The notes beneath the pieces were generated by a model. That model searched no databases. It worked only from the letters and a program-made list of their open reading frames with translations, and was not told where the DNA came from. 64,000 nucleotides of DNA from contig NZ_CP120849.1 of NCBI RefSeq assembly GCF_029581355.1, forward strand, positions 3,752,501-3,816,500. The letters run 5' to 3'. This DNA is from Parabacteroides chongii. GTDB lineage: Bacteria; Bacteroidota; Bacteroidia; Bacteroidales; Tannerellaceae. The position numbers and the translations under genes were made by a program. Shown piece after piece: positions 33,503 to 42,281 of the stretch (position 1 is its first letter; every line of letters starts with the position of its first letter).

Positions 33503-34459
33503 ATGAAAACAGGAAAATTATTGATCATGAGTCTGTTGGGAACAGCTTTCTTAGGCGGTTGCACGAACACGGAAGAGCCGGTAACGGATGGAACGGCGCA
33601 GGCAATAGAGGTGAATGCCGGAATAGCGAAGTCTACCCGTGCAGTGATCAGCGGCGGTTATGTGAATGACCTTGAAGTCTCGTTCGCCCGTCTGGATAAT
33701 CCGGGTACAACTACCGAATGGAATACCCCGTCTATCGATGCTGTCCGCATAGGTGGAACAGGTAACACGGTTCTAAGGTTTGAACCGGAACAAACCTATC
33801 TGACAGAAGAAGGCGAGTCTGTTCTGATCGGTTACTATCCACGTAAGGCGTTGAACAGTGAAACCGCCAATCCGGTCAGTGTCACTTACACGATTACGGG
33901 TGAGGAGGATATAATGGCAACAGGAGTGCAGACCGGTTCACTGGTGGATAAGTTCGAGACTTTCACCTTCAACCATCTGCTTACCCAATTGCAGTTCAAA
34001 TGTACGGGTTCTGCCGGAGCGATCGCAAAATGGACGTCGGTTACTTCCATCAAAGTGAAAAACACCTATACTGCTTTGAAGCTATCGCTCGATAAAACCA
34101 AGGGAGCTCAACTGGCTGCAACGGGTGAAGCCAACCAAACGCTGACTGTTAAAAACTATCCGTCTGAAGTTTCGCTTCCCGATGCCGAAAAACCATTGAC
34201 CGGCTATCTGTTGCTTTACCCGACGGTCAATTGGGGAACGGAGGATTTACCAATCAGTTTGGAGGTTAAAGGAACTTATGACGGAAATGCTAAAACACTG
34301 AACGTCGCTGTCTCCAATATCAGCGAAGGCGTGAAAGCCGGTTATTCGCACCTTATCACACTGACCTTTACGGAGGACGGCAAAATAGCAGTAGAAACCG
34401 GCATTGCTGAGTGGCAACCGGGTAATGGCGGTAGTACTACTATTATCCCCGGAGAGTAA
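33503..34459 (+). CDS. Fimbrillin family lipoprotein 1
   Basis: 318 residues from ATG 33503, chosen because the lipoprotein signal begins there (Cys20, GTAFLGG-C). An upstream ATG at 33461 would add 14 residues. Features typical of Mfa/FimA-like fimbrillins are KSTRAVI just after the N-terminal strand (a possible Arg-gingipain-like processing region), YYPRKA, the FNHLLTQLQFKC motif, and a C-terminal YSHLITLTF..ITGIAEWQPG donor-strand-like end. It is probably a shaft subunit of a type V pilus. A G+C-rich hairpin follows it. Confidence 0.85.
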   Translation: MKTGKLLIMSLLGTAFLGGCTNTEEPVTDGTAQAIEVNAGIAKSTRAVISGGYVNDLEVSFARLDNPGTTTEWNTPSIDAVRIGGTGNTVLRFEPEQTYLTEEGESVLIGYYPRKALNSETANPVSVTYTITGEEDIMATGVQTGSLVDKFETFTFNHLLTQLQFKCTGSAGAIAKWTSVTSIKVKNTYTALKLSLDKTKGAQLAATGEANQTLTVKNYPSEVSLPDAEKPLTGYLLLYPTVNWGTEDLPISLEVKGTYDGNAKTLNVAVSNISEGVKAGYSHLITLTFTEDGKIAVETGIAEWQPGNGGSTTIIPGE

Positions 34460-34464
34460 CCTTT

Positions 34465-34481
34465 CCCCTCTTCGAGAGGGG
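34465..34481 (+). promoter_or_regulatory. G+C-rich intra-operon hairpin
   Basis: CCCCTCT (34465-34471), loop TCG, AGAGGGG (34475-34481), a perfect stem immediately after the first fimbrillin gene with no U-run. Likely an RNA-stabilising or processing hairpin that raises the first fimbrillin relative to later genes. Confidence 0.5.
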
Positions 34482-34525
34482 GCAGGGGGTGTGTAAATTA
34501 AAAAAACAAGACAACCATTAAGTTC

Positions 34526-35500
34526 ATGAACAATTTCATAGTCACAATATCAATCTCCATCGCGATCCTTCCGGGCTTCGCCGCCTGTTCAGACAGCAAT
34601 CCTACTCCGGAGCCAGTCCCGGAAACCGCGGTGTGCCTGGAAGGTGCGATCGGAGAGTCAACGCGCGGAGTGATCGGTTCCGGCTATGAACAGGATTTAA
34701 AGGTTTGCTTTGCCCGGCAGGATGAAACGACCGTCCCAGGAGAAGGTTATGGCACATGGGGTATATATGAAGCAGTACGAAGAGGCGGGAAGGGAAACCG
34801 TCCGATCGTGTTTGCCCAGTCCCAGTCATACCCGGAGGACGGTCGCCGTATCCGCCTGCACGGCTATTATCCGGCAAAGGGTGAGTCGGAAGCTGTTGCA
34901 GGAACGGGCAAAGTCGCCTTTACTGTTGACGGAACGACGGATATTATGTCAACGGGAATCCTGACGGCTAGTGGATATGTTCCGGTACAAACCTGTACGT
35001 TCCGTCATTTACTGACACAGGTCCGTTTGGTTTGTTACAGTGACCGTGCTGATGGTTGGGGAACAATAAAAACGATCGAAGCGCTAGACGTACATACGCG
35101 TCAGAGACTGGATTTGGGGCAGGAAACTCCCTGTTTAAACGATATATCGTCGAATGATGGAATAAAAAATATCCCGGTGCAGGATATAACAAACTTACTG
35201 GTCCCGGATGTGACATCCGGCGAAGACCTTCCCGAACCGCAAGGATATCTCCTGCTCCCGGTTTCCCCGGTGGACGGAACTGCAGAACACCCGTTGCACC
35301 TTCGGATAACAACAACGAAAGACGGCAGGGGAACCGAACATGAAACAGTTTCGGAAGTCTCCTTCCATATCGAAAGTGGCTTTCAGACAGGTAAAAGCCA
35401 TGTCGTAACACTCTTCTTTACGGATAAAAGTCAGATACAGACTACCTCCGTCAGTGTAGAAGGCTGGACAGACCGTGAACAAAATGATATGCCGATATAA
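34526..35500 (+). CDS. Fimbrillin family lipoprotein 2
   Basis: 324 residues, lipoprotein Cys21 (LPGFAA-C). It keeps the fimbrillin landmarks of its neighbour: ESTRGVIGSGYEQDLKVCFARQD near residue 50, GYYPAKG, the TCTFRHLLTQVRLVC motif, GYLLLPVSP, and the C-terminal KSHVVTLFFTD..VEGWTDRE. It is clearly paralogous to fimbrillin 1 but divergent. It may be an alternative shaft or accessory subunit. Confidence 0.82.
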   Translation: MNNFIVTISISIAILPGFAACSDSNPTPEPVPETAVCLEGAIGESTRGVIGSGYEQDLKVCFARQDETTVPGEGYGTWGIYEAVRRGGKGNRPIVFAQSQSYPEDGRRIRLHGYYPAKGESEAVAGTGKVAFTVDGTTDIMSTGILTASGYVPVQTCTFRHLLTQVRLVCYSDRADGWGTIKTIEALDVHTRQRLDLGQETPCLNDISSNDGIKNIPVQDITNLLVPDVTSGEDLPEPQGYLLLPVSPVDGTAEHPLHLRITTTKDGRGTEHETVSEVSFHIESGFQTGKSHVVTLFFTDKSQIQTTSVSVEGWTDREQNDMPI

Positions 35501-35543
35501 AACGATTAAATAATATGCAATGAATACTTTAAAACAAACGAAA

Positions 35544-36839
35544 ATGAAAACAACTAAGACAATGTGGGTTATGTTGGTAACCCTTCTGACAGCGACGAGC
35601 TGCTCGGAAACAGAAACCGAAATCGACCCTGAACCGGGTAGTGGCGGTCAGGTATCTTTGGGTATCACTCCCAATTTGAAAGTGGATGCCGGAAGCAAAG
35701 CGTCAACAAAATCGGTGGTGAACGGTGATCTGATTACCTATACCGATTACAATGCTGCGCCCGGTTTGGGAGTCGTGGTGACCAACAGCGATGTAACCGG
35801 CTGGTATACTCCCGACGGAACAGAATATACAGGTCACCATGTCTGGTATATGGGTGACGAAACAGGAAAGAACTGGATTTCGATCAAGGAAAAGAAAGAT
35901 ACTTATAAATTAACGAAAGAAGCCCCTTATTACCTGACGGAGGCAGTCGGTAAGGTGTATGCCTATTATCCTTATGATGCGACAAATACTTTCTCCTCTT
36001 CCATAAACAGTGAATCCGACTTGAAAATCCCTGTAAAAGTTCTTGCTACCGGTAGTATAGATGCCTCTACGAACAATGCGAAAAAGTACTGGAAGAGTTC
36101 AGCTGGAGGTGGAACTTGGACTTCGCGATTAGCGGCTAACGATGTCAAGCTGTCCGAGGCTACTGAAAAAGACTACCTGTATTTTTTCGCATCGGAAGGA
36201 CGTTATGTGAACAACGGCCGTGCCAAAGGGCAGACTCCTTTCGACCCTGAGGGCGGTGCGACGAATAACGATACAAAGAACCCCGGCTACCTGATCAACC
36301 TGGATATGAACCACGGCCTGGCAATGATCTCTTTCCGAGTGTACGACGGCGGTCATTTGAGTGATGACGATGTGGCTTTCAAACAGTTCGTGATACAGAA
36401 CCATGGGGAAAGCGACGTTTTAAAGACCGGAGACGGAAAAATGGCCCTTTCGAATGGAGCGATAACGGAAAATGCAATATCCGGTTCCGTGACGCGTACG
36501 ATTTCAAACTATACGCTGATGCGACAGATAGAAGAAGGAGACCAAAGTGAAAAAGCATTTATAGCAAACGGTTCCCAGGTGACGGGACAGGTCGTTTCGC
36601 GGTCGGTCAGCAGCCTTGTGTATCCTGTTACTTTCGGAGATAACCAGATCGATGTGGTAATCACGCTTCAAGAACAAGGTAAACAGGCAGTCGATTATAC
36701 AGTGACGTTGCCCGGATATGAGTGGACTGCCGGAGCGAACTGTGTGTACACCTTCTCTGCCGGTCGTAACAAACTGACGCTGATGGATGTAACCGTTCAG
36801 GAGTGGCAGGATGACGACCAGCCGGATATTCCGCTATAA
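35544..36839 (+). CDS. Fimbrillin-like lipoprotein 3
   Basis: 431 residues from ATG 35544, where the lipoprotein signal starts (Cys20, LLTATS-C). An in-frame ATG at 35520 would add eight residues. It is longer than the previous two, with Thr/Ser/Gly-rich beta-strand composition, VYAYYPYDATNTF, DYLYFFASEGRYV, LDMNHGLAMISFRVYDGG and a C-terminal LTLMDVTVQEWQDDD end. This fits the BF2992-type fimbrillin-A clan. Probably a minor or accessory pilin. Confidence 0.75.
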   Translation: MKTTKTMWVMLVTLLTATSCSETETEIDPEPGSGGQVSLGITPNLKVDAGSKASTKSVVNGDLITYTDYNAAPGLGVVVTNSDVTGWYTPDGTEYTGHHVWYMGDETGKNWISIKEKKDTYKLTKEAPYYLTEAVGKVYAYYPYDATNTFSSSINSESDLKIPVKVLATGSIDASTNNAKKYWKSSAGGGTWTSRLAANDVKLSEATEKDYLYFFASEGRYVNNGRAKGQTPFDPEGGATNNDTKNPGYLINLDMNHGLAMISFRVYDGGHLSDDDVAFKQFVIQNHGESDVLKTGDGKMALSNGAITENAISGSVTRTISNYTLMRQIEEGDQSEKAFIANGSQVTGQVVSRSVSSLVYPVTFGDNQIDVVITLQEQGKQAVDYTVTLPGYEWTAGANCVYTFSAGRNKLTLMDVTVQEWQDDDQPDIPL

Positions 36840-36860
36840 AAACCATTAAAAACAAAGCCC

Positions 36861-37976
36861 ATGAAACAGTTCTTATATACACTTTCGGCTGTCTTCTTCC
36901 TTTTCCAGTGTACAGCCTGTACGGAGGCGGAAGTAATGCATCCCGACGGCGGGAAGCAGAAGGAGGAAAGTGCTCCTCTGGGTGTGAAAAGTCTGGGTAT
37001 GTGGGTGGAAGTGGAATCCCGGAGCGTCGTTACAGGAGGTCCGGGGGAGGAAGACAAGAATCCGAACCCGCTCACCTCCGTTGCGGTATGCGTCACCAAA
37101 CAAAATAGCAGCGGTGCAGTCAGTTTCTATGCGAGCAGTGTCAAAAGTCAGCTGTTCACCTACAATGCCACGGTTGTGCCGCCTGCCTGGGAGTTGGCGG
37201 AAGGAGAAGAGCCGCTCTGCCTGTATACGGAAAAAGGGACTGTTTATGCCTATGCCCCGTCCGAGAAAAGCATGTCGCTTTCGGGAACTCCGAAAGTGCC
37301 GTCGATAAGCGGTGTCAAGGTACTGGATAAGCAAAAGTTTTCCTTCAATGACGGCGGTACCCCGGTGGATGCCGCGACCGATGTGCAATGGGAAACCGAC
37401 CAGGACGATTACCTCTACTGCATGGCGGCGGAACAGGTAGACCGCTGGCATCCGGAGGTATCGCTTCTGATGCAACATGCGCTCTCGAAAGTGAGTTTCC
37501 GTGTATCGGAGGAAGGAGAGGCTTTTGCCGGTTGCCGTGTGAAACAGGTGGTACTGAAAAGTAGCGGAGGATTTAAAAAGTCGACTTCAGCGAAACTGAA
37601 CCTTTCGACGGGTACTTTGGAAGGAACGCTGACGGCAGTCGATCAACTGGTGTTTACGGCAGGTGGCGATATGCGCGGTATCGGAAGTGTAACAGGAGCA
37701 GGAGAGGGCAATAAAACGCCTGTTCAGGCATTCGGGTTGGTTGTTCCGGTGACGGGTGCCGGTGTCACATTGGAACTGACGCTGGATGATGGCCGGGTAT
37801 TTACGATGAAGCCGTCCGGGAGTAGTGGAACGGATCCCGGCATGTTTACGGCCAAATGGGAAAAGGGATATAATTATATCTACAATATCCGTATGCAGGC
37901 GCAGGGTATCGAACTGACAGATATCCGGGTGGCAGGCTGGAATGATGGCGGTGAATATGATATACCGGTAGAATAA
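36861..37976 (+). CDS. Fimbrillin-like lipoprotein 4
   Basis: 371 residues with a lipoprotein signal (probable Cys20 in QCTAC, Cys17 possible). It has the same plan as gene 3: VYAYAPSEKSMSL, DQDDYLYCMAAEQVDRWHPEV, LLMQHALSKVSFRV and C-terminal ELTDIRVAGWNDGGEYDIPVE. The paired motifs place 3 and 4 in one subgroup, likely from an old duplication. Role in the fimbria is inferred from context. Confidence 0.75.
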   Translation: MKQFLYTLSAVFFLFQCTACTEAEVMHPDGGKQKEESAPLGVKSLGMWVEVESRSVVTGGPGEEDKNPNPLTSVAVCVTKQNSSGAVSFYASSVKSQLFTYNATVVPPAWELAEGEEPLCLYTEKGTVYAYAPSEKSMSLSGTPKVPSISGVKVLDKQKFSFNDGGTPVDAATDVQWETDQDDYLYCMAAEQVDRWHPEVSLLMQHALSKVSFRVSEEGEAFAGCRVKQVVLKSSGGFKKSTSAKLNLSTGTLEGTLTAVDQLVFTAGGDMRGIGSVTGAGEGNKTPVQAFGLVVPVTGAGVTLELTLDDGRVFTMKPSGSSGTDPGMFTAKWEKGYNYIYNIRMQAQGIELTDIRVAGWNDGGEYDIPVE

Positions 37977-38001
37977 TGGAACACACATAAAACATTATAA
38001 C

Positions 38002-39165
38002 ATGAAACGATATTTGATCTATCTGACAGGGGTACTGTTTTGTGGATTACTGCTCGGTTGCACAGCCGGTCCGGTAGAGGACATGCCGGAAACGGCGCAG
38101 CTGGTGGCAATCAGTTTCGGAAAGCCCGATCTGGGTATTCCGGTCGTCCTGACCCGTGCAGATGAAACGGTAACGCCTGCTCCGGAACTGGCCTTCTTAC
38201 CCGCAGGTGCGACAGTGCGTATTTGCGGCTATCTGAGGGGAGAGGCGGGTACGTCTACCGCTCCTGCTTCTTTTGCAACGGCTGCCCCTTCGTTTGAAGT
38301 GACCTATGTGGTGGAAGCGGACGGGTCTTTATCTCCCTGTATGGTGGATGATACCGGAACGGAGCTTCCCGGAAATGCCGGAGAACTGATCGTAAGGGGA
38401 GGCATTTATGATTTTTATGCCGTTTCCCCCGCTCGAAAGCCGTTGAAAGATACCGATAATCGTTATACGATACCCTCTCTTCCCCATAAGGAAGACATAA
38501 TGACCTCTTTTGCCCGCGAGGTCACGATCTCGCGTACTTCGCGTGTGGTGGAGCTGGAAACCTTCCGCCGACAATGTGCGCTTCTAGTGTTCAATGTCGC
38601 CCCTTCGCCGGGCAACGCACTTCCGTTTAAACAACTCTTTGGAACGAAGCTGGTATTGAGCAATATCTCTTCCTCCGGTGCCTCTCTGATCGTCGGAGCG
38701 GATACGGGAATCTTTCCAACCGGTGGCGGAAGTGGAACGGAGGCAGAGGTAGTGTTCGGTAGCGACGAGTTTGTTCCTGTGGAAGAGGGTTCCGATCCAA
38801 AGAATATGAAACTGAACAAGGTGAAAGGAGTTATCCTTCCTAAAAACGACCGGCCTTTCGGAGTGGAGATCAGTGTGCAGAGAGATGACGAGACAGCTAC
38901 CCTGAAAGCGACCGTCGACAAACGGATCACTTTCGATGCGGGCAAACGGTATGTATTCACCCTGGAGGTGAAGAACGACGAAAGCCGTTTGAATCTGAGG
39001 GTATTGGCATGGAATGCCGTCCCTTTTACGGACGGAAATGTGGGAGGTCCCGATGAACCTTATCCCGACCCCGATATTCATCAGGGGATAGGTATCGTGA
39101 TGACTGTGGCAAGTTGGAAGAATATCATTTGGAGCGGGGTAGCCGGAGGGGGAGAGGGAGAATAA
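38002..39165 (+). CDS. Fimbrillin-like lipoprotein 5
   Basis: 387 residues, lipoprotein Cys20 (CGLLLG-C). The N-terminal part has YDFYAVSPARKPL; the middle has LETFRRQCALLVFNV in place of the HxLxxxxF motif, and the C-terminal part has RYVFTLEVKNDE and LRVLAWNAVPF. It extends beyond the usual TRP end with a Gly/Asp/Pro-rich tail ending in GGGEGE. Minor pilin or tip-proximal adaptor by position; the specific role is unknown. Confidence 0.7.
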   Translation: MKRYLIYLTGVLFCGLLLGCTAGPVEDMPETAQLVAISFGKPDLGIPVVLTRADETVTPAPELAFLPAGATVRICGYLRGEAGTSTAPASFATAAPSFEVTYVVEADGSLSPCMVDDTGTELPGNAGELIVRGGIYDFYAVSPARKPLKDTDNRYTIPSLPHKEDIMTSFAREVTISRTSRVVELETFRRQCALLVFNVAPSPGNALPFKQLFGTKLVLSNISSSGASLIVGADTGIFPTGGGSGTEAEVVFGSDEFVPVEEGSDPKNMKLNKVKGVILPKNDRPFGVEISVQRDDETATLKATVDKRITFDAGKRYVFTLEVKNDESRLNLRVLAWNAVPFTDGNVGGPDEPYPDPDIHQGIGIVMTVASWKNIIWSGVAGGGEGE

Positions 39166-39210
39166 TTTGTCAATAAATAGAATGAGAATCAAGTTAAGAA
39201 TAATACGAGA

Positions 39211-41802
39211 ATGGAACGGATGAGTGAAATAAGGAACGTACTTCCTGTTAGTTTGTTTATCTGGGCAGTCTTTCATCTATTGTCCGGCTGTACGCAAACG
39301 GAAGTAGTGGATGGACCGCAGTTGCCCGAAGCAGGTAAAGAGGTTCAGGCGACGTTTCATCTGAATGTGCTGGCGAACCGGGATTCTCAGACACGGAGCA
39401 TCGCGTTTACAGCCGACGGAACGGTCGATACGGATTCCATTCCGGTAAATCCGAAAGATACGGTTGTGACAAAAGCAACTACAGCATTGCCTGACGCGGA
39501 GGAAAGCGGGATCGCTCACCTGTGGATCGGCCAGTATGATGCGGATGGCAGTTGTATCTTCAACCAGTATTTTTCTGTAATAACCGGTAACGAGGTAGAT
39601 GTCCGTTTGAAAGATGGCGGAGGTAAGGAACATCATATCTGGTTTGTAGCGAATACCAGTGACCTGGGAAAGATCGAAACCGAAGCAGTTTTGCAGAAAC
39701 ATGTGTTGACGTATTCATCAGAAGAAGACGGTCTGCCTTCAAACCGATTGTGCGGGATGGTGGGTTCATGGAGTGGTCCTATCGATGAGGGAGGTGTAGA
39801 AAATATCCATGTGGATTTGACGCGGTTGGTGGCAAAAATATCATTTGCCTATCTGATCGGAGGAACAGATTTTTCATTTACTCCAACGTCGGTGACATTG
39901 AACTCCGTACCGGACAGATATCAGATCAAAGTTCCGGTAAATCAGTTGACGGCCGATATGATTTATAAAACATATAACGGAACTGCCGGTAAGGACGGTG
40001 CTACGATGTATTGGTACCTGCCTGAGAATATGGCCGGTACGGTAAGCGGTGAGAATGCTGTCAAGTCAGATAAGAAGAAAACGGGTAAAGGGGTGACGAA
40101 TGCCACTTATATAGAACTGACCGGTCAGGCGGTGCAGTCCGGAGTGACTTATGAGAATGTCCGTTTCCGTTTTTATCCTGGCAGTAATGAGAATAATTAC
40201 GATATCGAACGTAACTCTCATTATACGATGAATGTCACATTGGCGGGTATAGATATAACCGACGAACGTATCACGGTGGGTACGATTCCTCCGGTCGAGA
40301 TCACTCCGGGTAATATGCCTGCGAGGGTAGGCGGTGAAAAGGAGTTACAGATCACGGCTCGTCCGGGACAGCCATGGATGATTAAATTGCCGGACTGGCT
40401 GTCGGCACAGGTAAAAGATAAAAATCTTACAGTACCCGTAAGTGGTAGTATTTCTTATCAAGGCCCTGCCCAACTACTGTTCAAGGCGGAAACAGCCAAT
40501 CCCAAAGCGGAAACCCGTACTTTTTCTTTTCCTCTTACTATAACGGGTGAAGAACAAACGATAGAGATCGTACAGGACGGTTCGACTTTGGAGGCTGGCG
40601 GTTCGATTTCTCTAAGTGCCGTTTCCGGTTCGGAGGGCAGTTCTACTTTTACGGCAACGAAAGGTTTACCATGGCGTGCTGTCTTGTCGGATGGCAGTTG
40701 GTTAACTTGGGCATCAAGTAATCCGGGAACCGGTAATGATACAGCCACAGGTGAAAGCCAGAATTTGATAGTAAAAGCTACGGCGAGTAACCCGTATGCA
40801 AAGGAGCGTTCCGTCAATATAACGGTAGAAGGGGGAGAATCGATCGGAAGTGTGGATTATCATAATCTTCAAAAGAATATATCGGTTACGCAAGCTGCTT
40901 CTACGGTAACTTGTCCGGCTGAACCGGTTGTAGTAACAGCCGAAGGGGCAAATGCAGCAAATGCAGCAACTTCTTCGTTTACTGCGACCTCCGGTCTATC
41001 GTGGAAAGCGGCAGTGTCGGAAGTGAACTGGATAAGTCTGACCGGTCAAACGGAAGGCACGACTACGGCTGCACCCCAAAATGTAACGTTTACTGTCCCG
41101 GTAAATCCAAACTCCAGTGTGCGCAGTGGAGCAATAAATGTACGTGTAGGAGACGAAACCGAAGGCCCGACAGGTACGATCGCAGTGCAACAGGAAGCTT
41201 CAGTTATTGAAGTTGTTGGGCCAACTGAAAAAATAGCAAGTGCAGGAGGCAAAGTTTTCGGTATAATTACAGCCACACCAGGTTTACCGTGGACTATAAA
41301 TCCCCAAACTGATAATGGCATAACAATAAATCCGACCAGTGGTTTGGGTGAAGCTACATTAGAGTTTAGTGCTCCTACCAATAATGGTAGTGCCCTTATA
41401 GGTTCATTTATCGTGACAGTGACAGACGCAAGCCCGATACGTACAGCAAATATAAGTGTGGAACAAGCATCAGCGATAACGGAACCTATCATCGGTAACA
41501 TTGAGGTTCAAAAGCGCGATGCAGGCTCCGCCAGATGGTCTGGAGCTAGTGTAATCTGTACCAGCCAAGAAGGAGGATGGCGCTTACCTACGTTTGATGA
41601 GCTAATTATGATAAGAGCAAATATCGCAACATTAAAAGCTATAGAGGGTTTTGTTGATTTCGCTCAAAAAACGTGGGAGTATTATACTAGTAGTACCGTT
41701 TGCGAAGACCATACTAATCACAAAGCATTAAACATGGGTGACGGTAGCGTGAAGACCCGCGATATTGAATCATACTATATTCGCTGTGTCCGGGACAGAT
41801 AG
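39211..41802 (+). CDS. Large fimbrial tip-like lipoprotein with BACON repeats and lectin-like C-terminus
   Basis: 863 residues, lipoprotein Cys27 (FHLLSG-C). Residues about 45-355 are a DUF4906-type fimbrial domain with conserved VANTSDLG and YWYLPENMAG. About 360-760 comprises four BACON-like beta-sandwich repeats, with recurring ATPGLPW / ATKGLPW / ATSGLSW motifs each ending in a VEQA/VTQAA/IVQDG strand. The last 100 or so residues (GGWRLPTFDEL...TWEYYTSST...YYIRCVRD) resemble the FISUMP/DUF1566 lectin-like fold. Size, position last in the operon and domains suggest the tip adhesin. From about 41210 the DNA becomes more A+T-rich. Confidence 0.82.
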   Translation: MERMSEIRNVLPVSLFIWAVFHLLSGCTQTEVVDGPQLPEAGKEVQATFHLNVLANRDSQTRSIAFTADGTVDTDSIPVNPKDTVVTKATTALPDAEESGIAHLWIGQYDADGSCIFNQYFSVITGNEVDVRLKDGGGKEHHIWFVANTSDLGKIETEAVLQKHVLTYSSEEDGLPSNRLCGMVGSWSGPIDEGGVENIHVDLTRLVAKISFAYLIGGTDFSFTPTSVTLNSVPDRYQIKVPVNQLTADMIYKTYNGTAGKDGATMYWYLPENMAGTVSGENAVKSDKKKTGKGVTNATYIELTGQAVQSGVTYENVRFRFYPGSNENNYDIERNSHYTMNVTLAGIDITDERITVGTIPPVEITPGNMPARVGGEKELQITARPGQPWMIKLPDWLSAQVKDKNLTVPVSGSISYQGPAQLLFKAETANPKAETRTFSFPLTITGEEQTIEIVQDGSTLEAGGSISLSAVSGSEGSSTFTATKGLPWRAVLSDGSWLTWASSNPGTGNDTATGESQNLIVKATASNPYAKERSVNITVEGGESIGSVDYHNLQKNISVTQAASTVTCPAEPVVVTAEGANAANAATSSFTATSGLSWKAAVSEVNWISLTGQTEGTTTAAPQNVTFTVPVNPNSSVRSGAINVRVGDETEGPTGTIAVQQEASVIEVVGPTEKIASAGGKVFGIITATPGLPWTINPQTDNGITINPTSGLGEATLEFSAPTNNGSALIGSFIVTVTDASPIRTANISVEQASAITEPIIGNIEVQKRDAGSARWSGASVICTSQEGGWRLPTFDELIMIRANIATLKAIEGFVDFAQKTWEYYTSSTVCEDHTNHKALNMGDGSVKTRDIESYYIRCVRDR

Positions 41803-42032
41803 TTGTGCCCAGCTTAACTCAATGAATGATGATGGTCTGTGATCCGAGGTTTGGAGGGCAATAGAATACCCTTATGACAGAGAAAGCAGAGACTGGCCCA
41901 TTGGTAAAGAGCGATCAAGCGCATTTACCAAACCACTTTCAGGTGACAGTTGACAAGTGACAGTTGACAAGTGGGCTTCGCGATCGAAGAGAGAAAGAGG
42001 TGAACCTTTATTTTATGGAGGCGGCGCTCTTT
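41803..42032. other. Non-coding gap after the fimbrial operon with a 14-bp tandem repeat
   Basis: GTGACAGTTGACAA is repeated exactly at 41943-41956 and 41957-41970. An interrupted open frame (about 41801-41952, one internal TGA) could be a remnant of an earlier C-terminal coding segment, but I see no convincing similarity. No terminator stands out directly after 41802. Confidence 0.4.
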
Positions 42033-42119
42033 CTGTCCTGGCGGGCTTGACCCGCCATCTCATACTAATCACTGAAAAATGGTGTAGGATGAGATCCCGG
42101 GTCAAGTCCGGAATGACAG
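42033..42119. repeat. 87-bp REP-like imperfect palindrome
   Basis: The ends CTGTC (42033-42037) and GACAG (42115-42119) bound two long, imperfectly complementary arms containing GGCGGGCTTGACCCGCCATC and GATCCCGGGTCAAGTCCGG, around a 27-bp A+T-rich centre. The CTTGACCCGGGATCTC core looks like the dispersed REP/MITE-type elements seen in many genomes. No transposase is adjacent. Confidence 0.6.
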
Positions 42120-42238
42120 AGCTGACGTTCTGATATGGAAACACACAGATTCATTTCTGATAAAAAGCGATCTTTGACATATTGAGGGTTTGAAGAAAAA
42201 TAATATGGCGGTTACAGGCTATATTGCCTTGAATTGAT

Positions 42239-42246
42239 TACATTTG
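42239..42246 (+). promoter_or_regulatory. Promoter -7 element for the Rpn-like gene
   Basis: TACATTTG matches TAnnTTTG. Transcription from about 42253 would exclude the in-frame start at 42234 and favours ATG 42282. Confidence 0.5.
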
Positions 42247-42281
42247 CATGTATATATATAATGTATAAATCGTATCGCCTT

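Noticed and set aside
41801..41952. Second gene after the tip protein
   Set aside because: The open frame is interrupted by a stop and has no start or recognisable homology; noted only as a possible remnant.
39211..42032. Diversity-generating retroelement with the lectin-like tip as target
   Set aside because: The C-terminal fold is compatible, but no reverse transcriptase, no template repeat and no adenine-biased variable repeat were found nearby.
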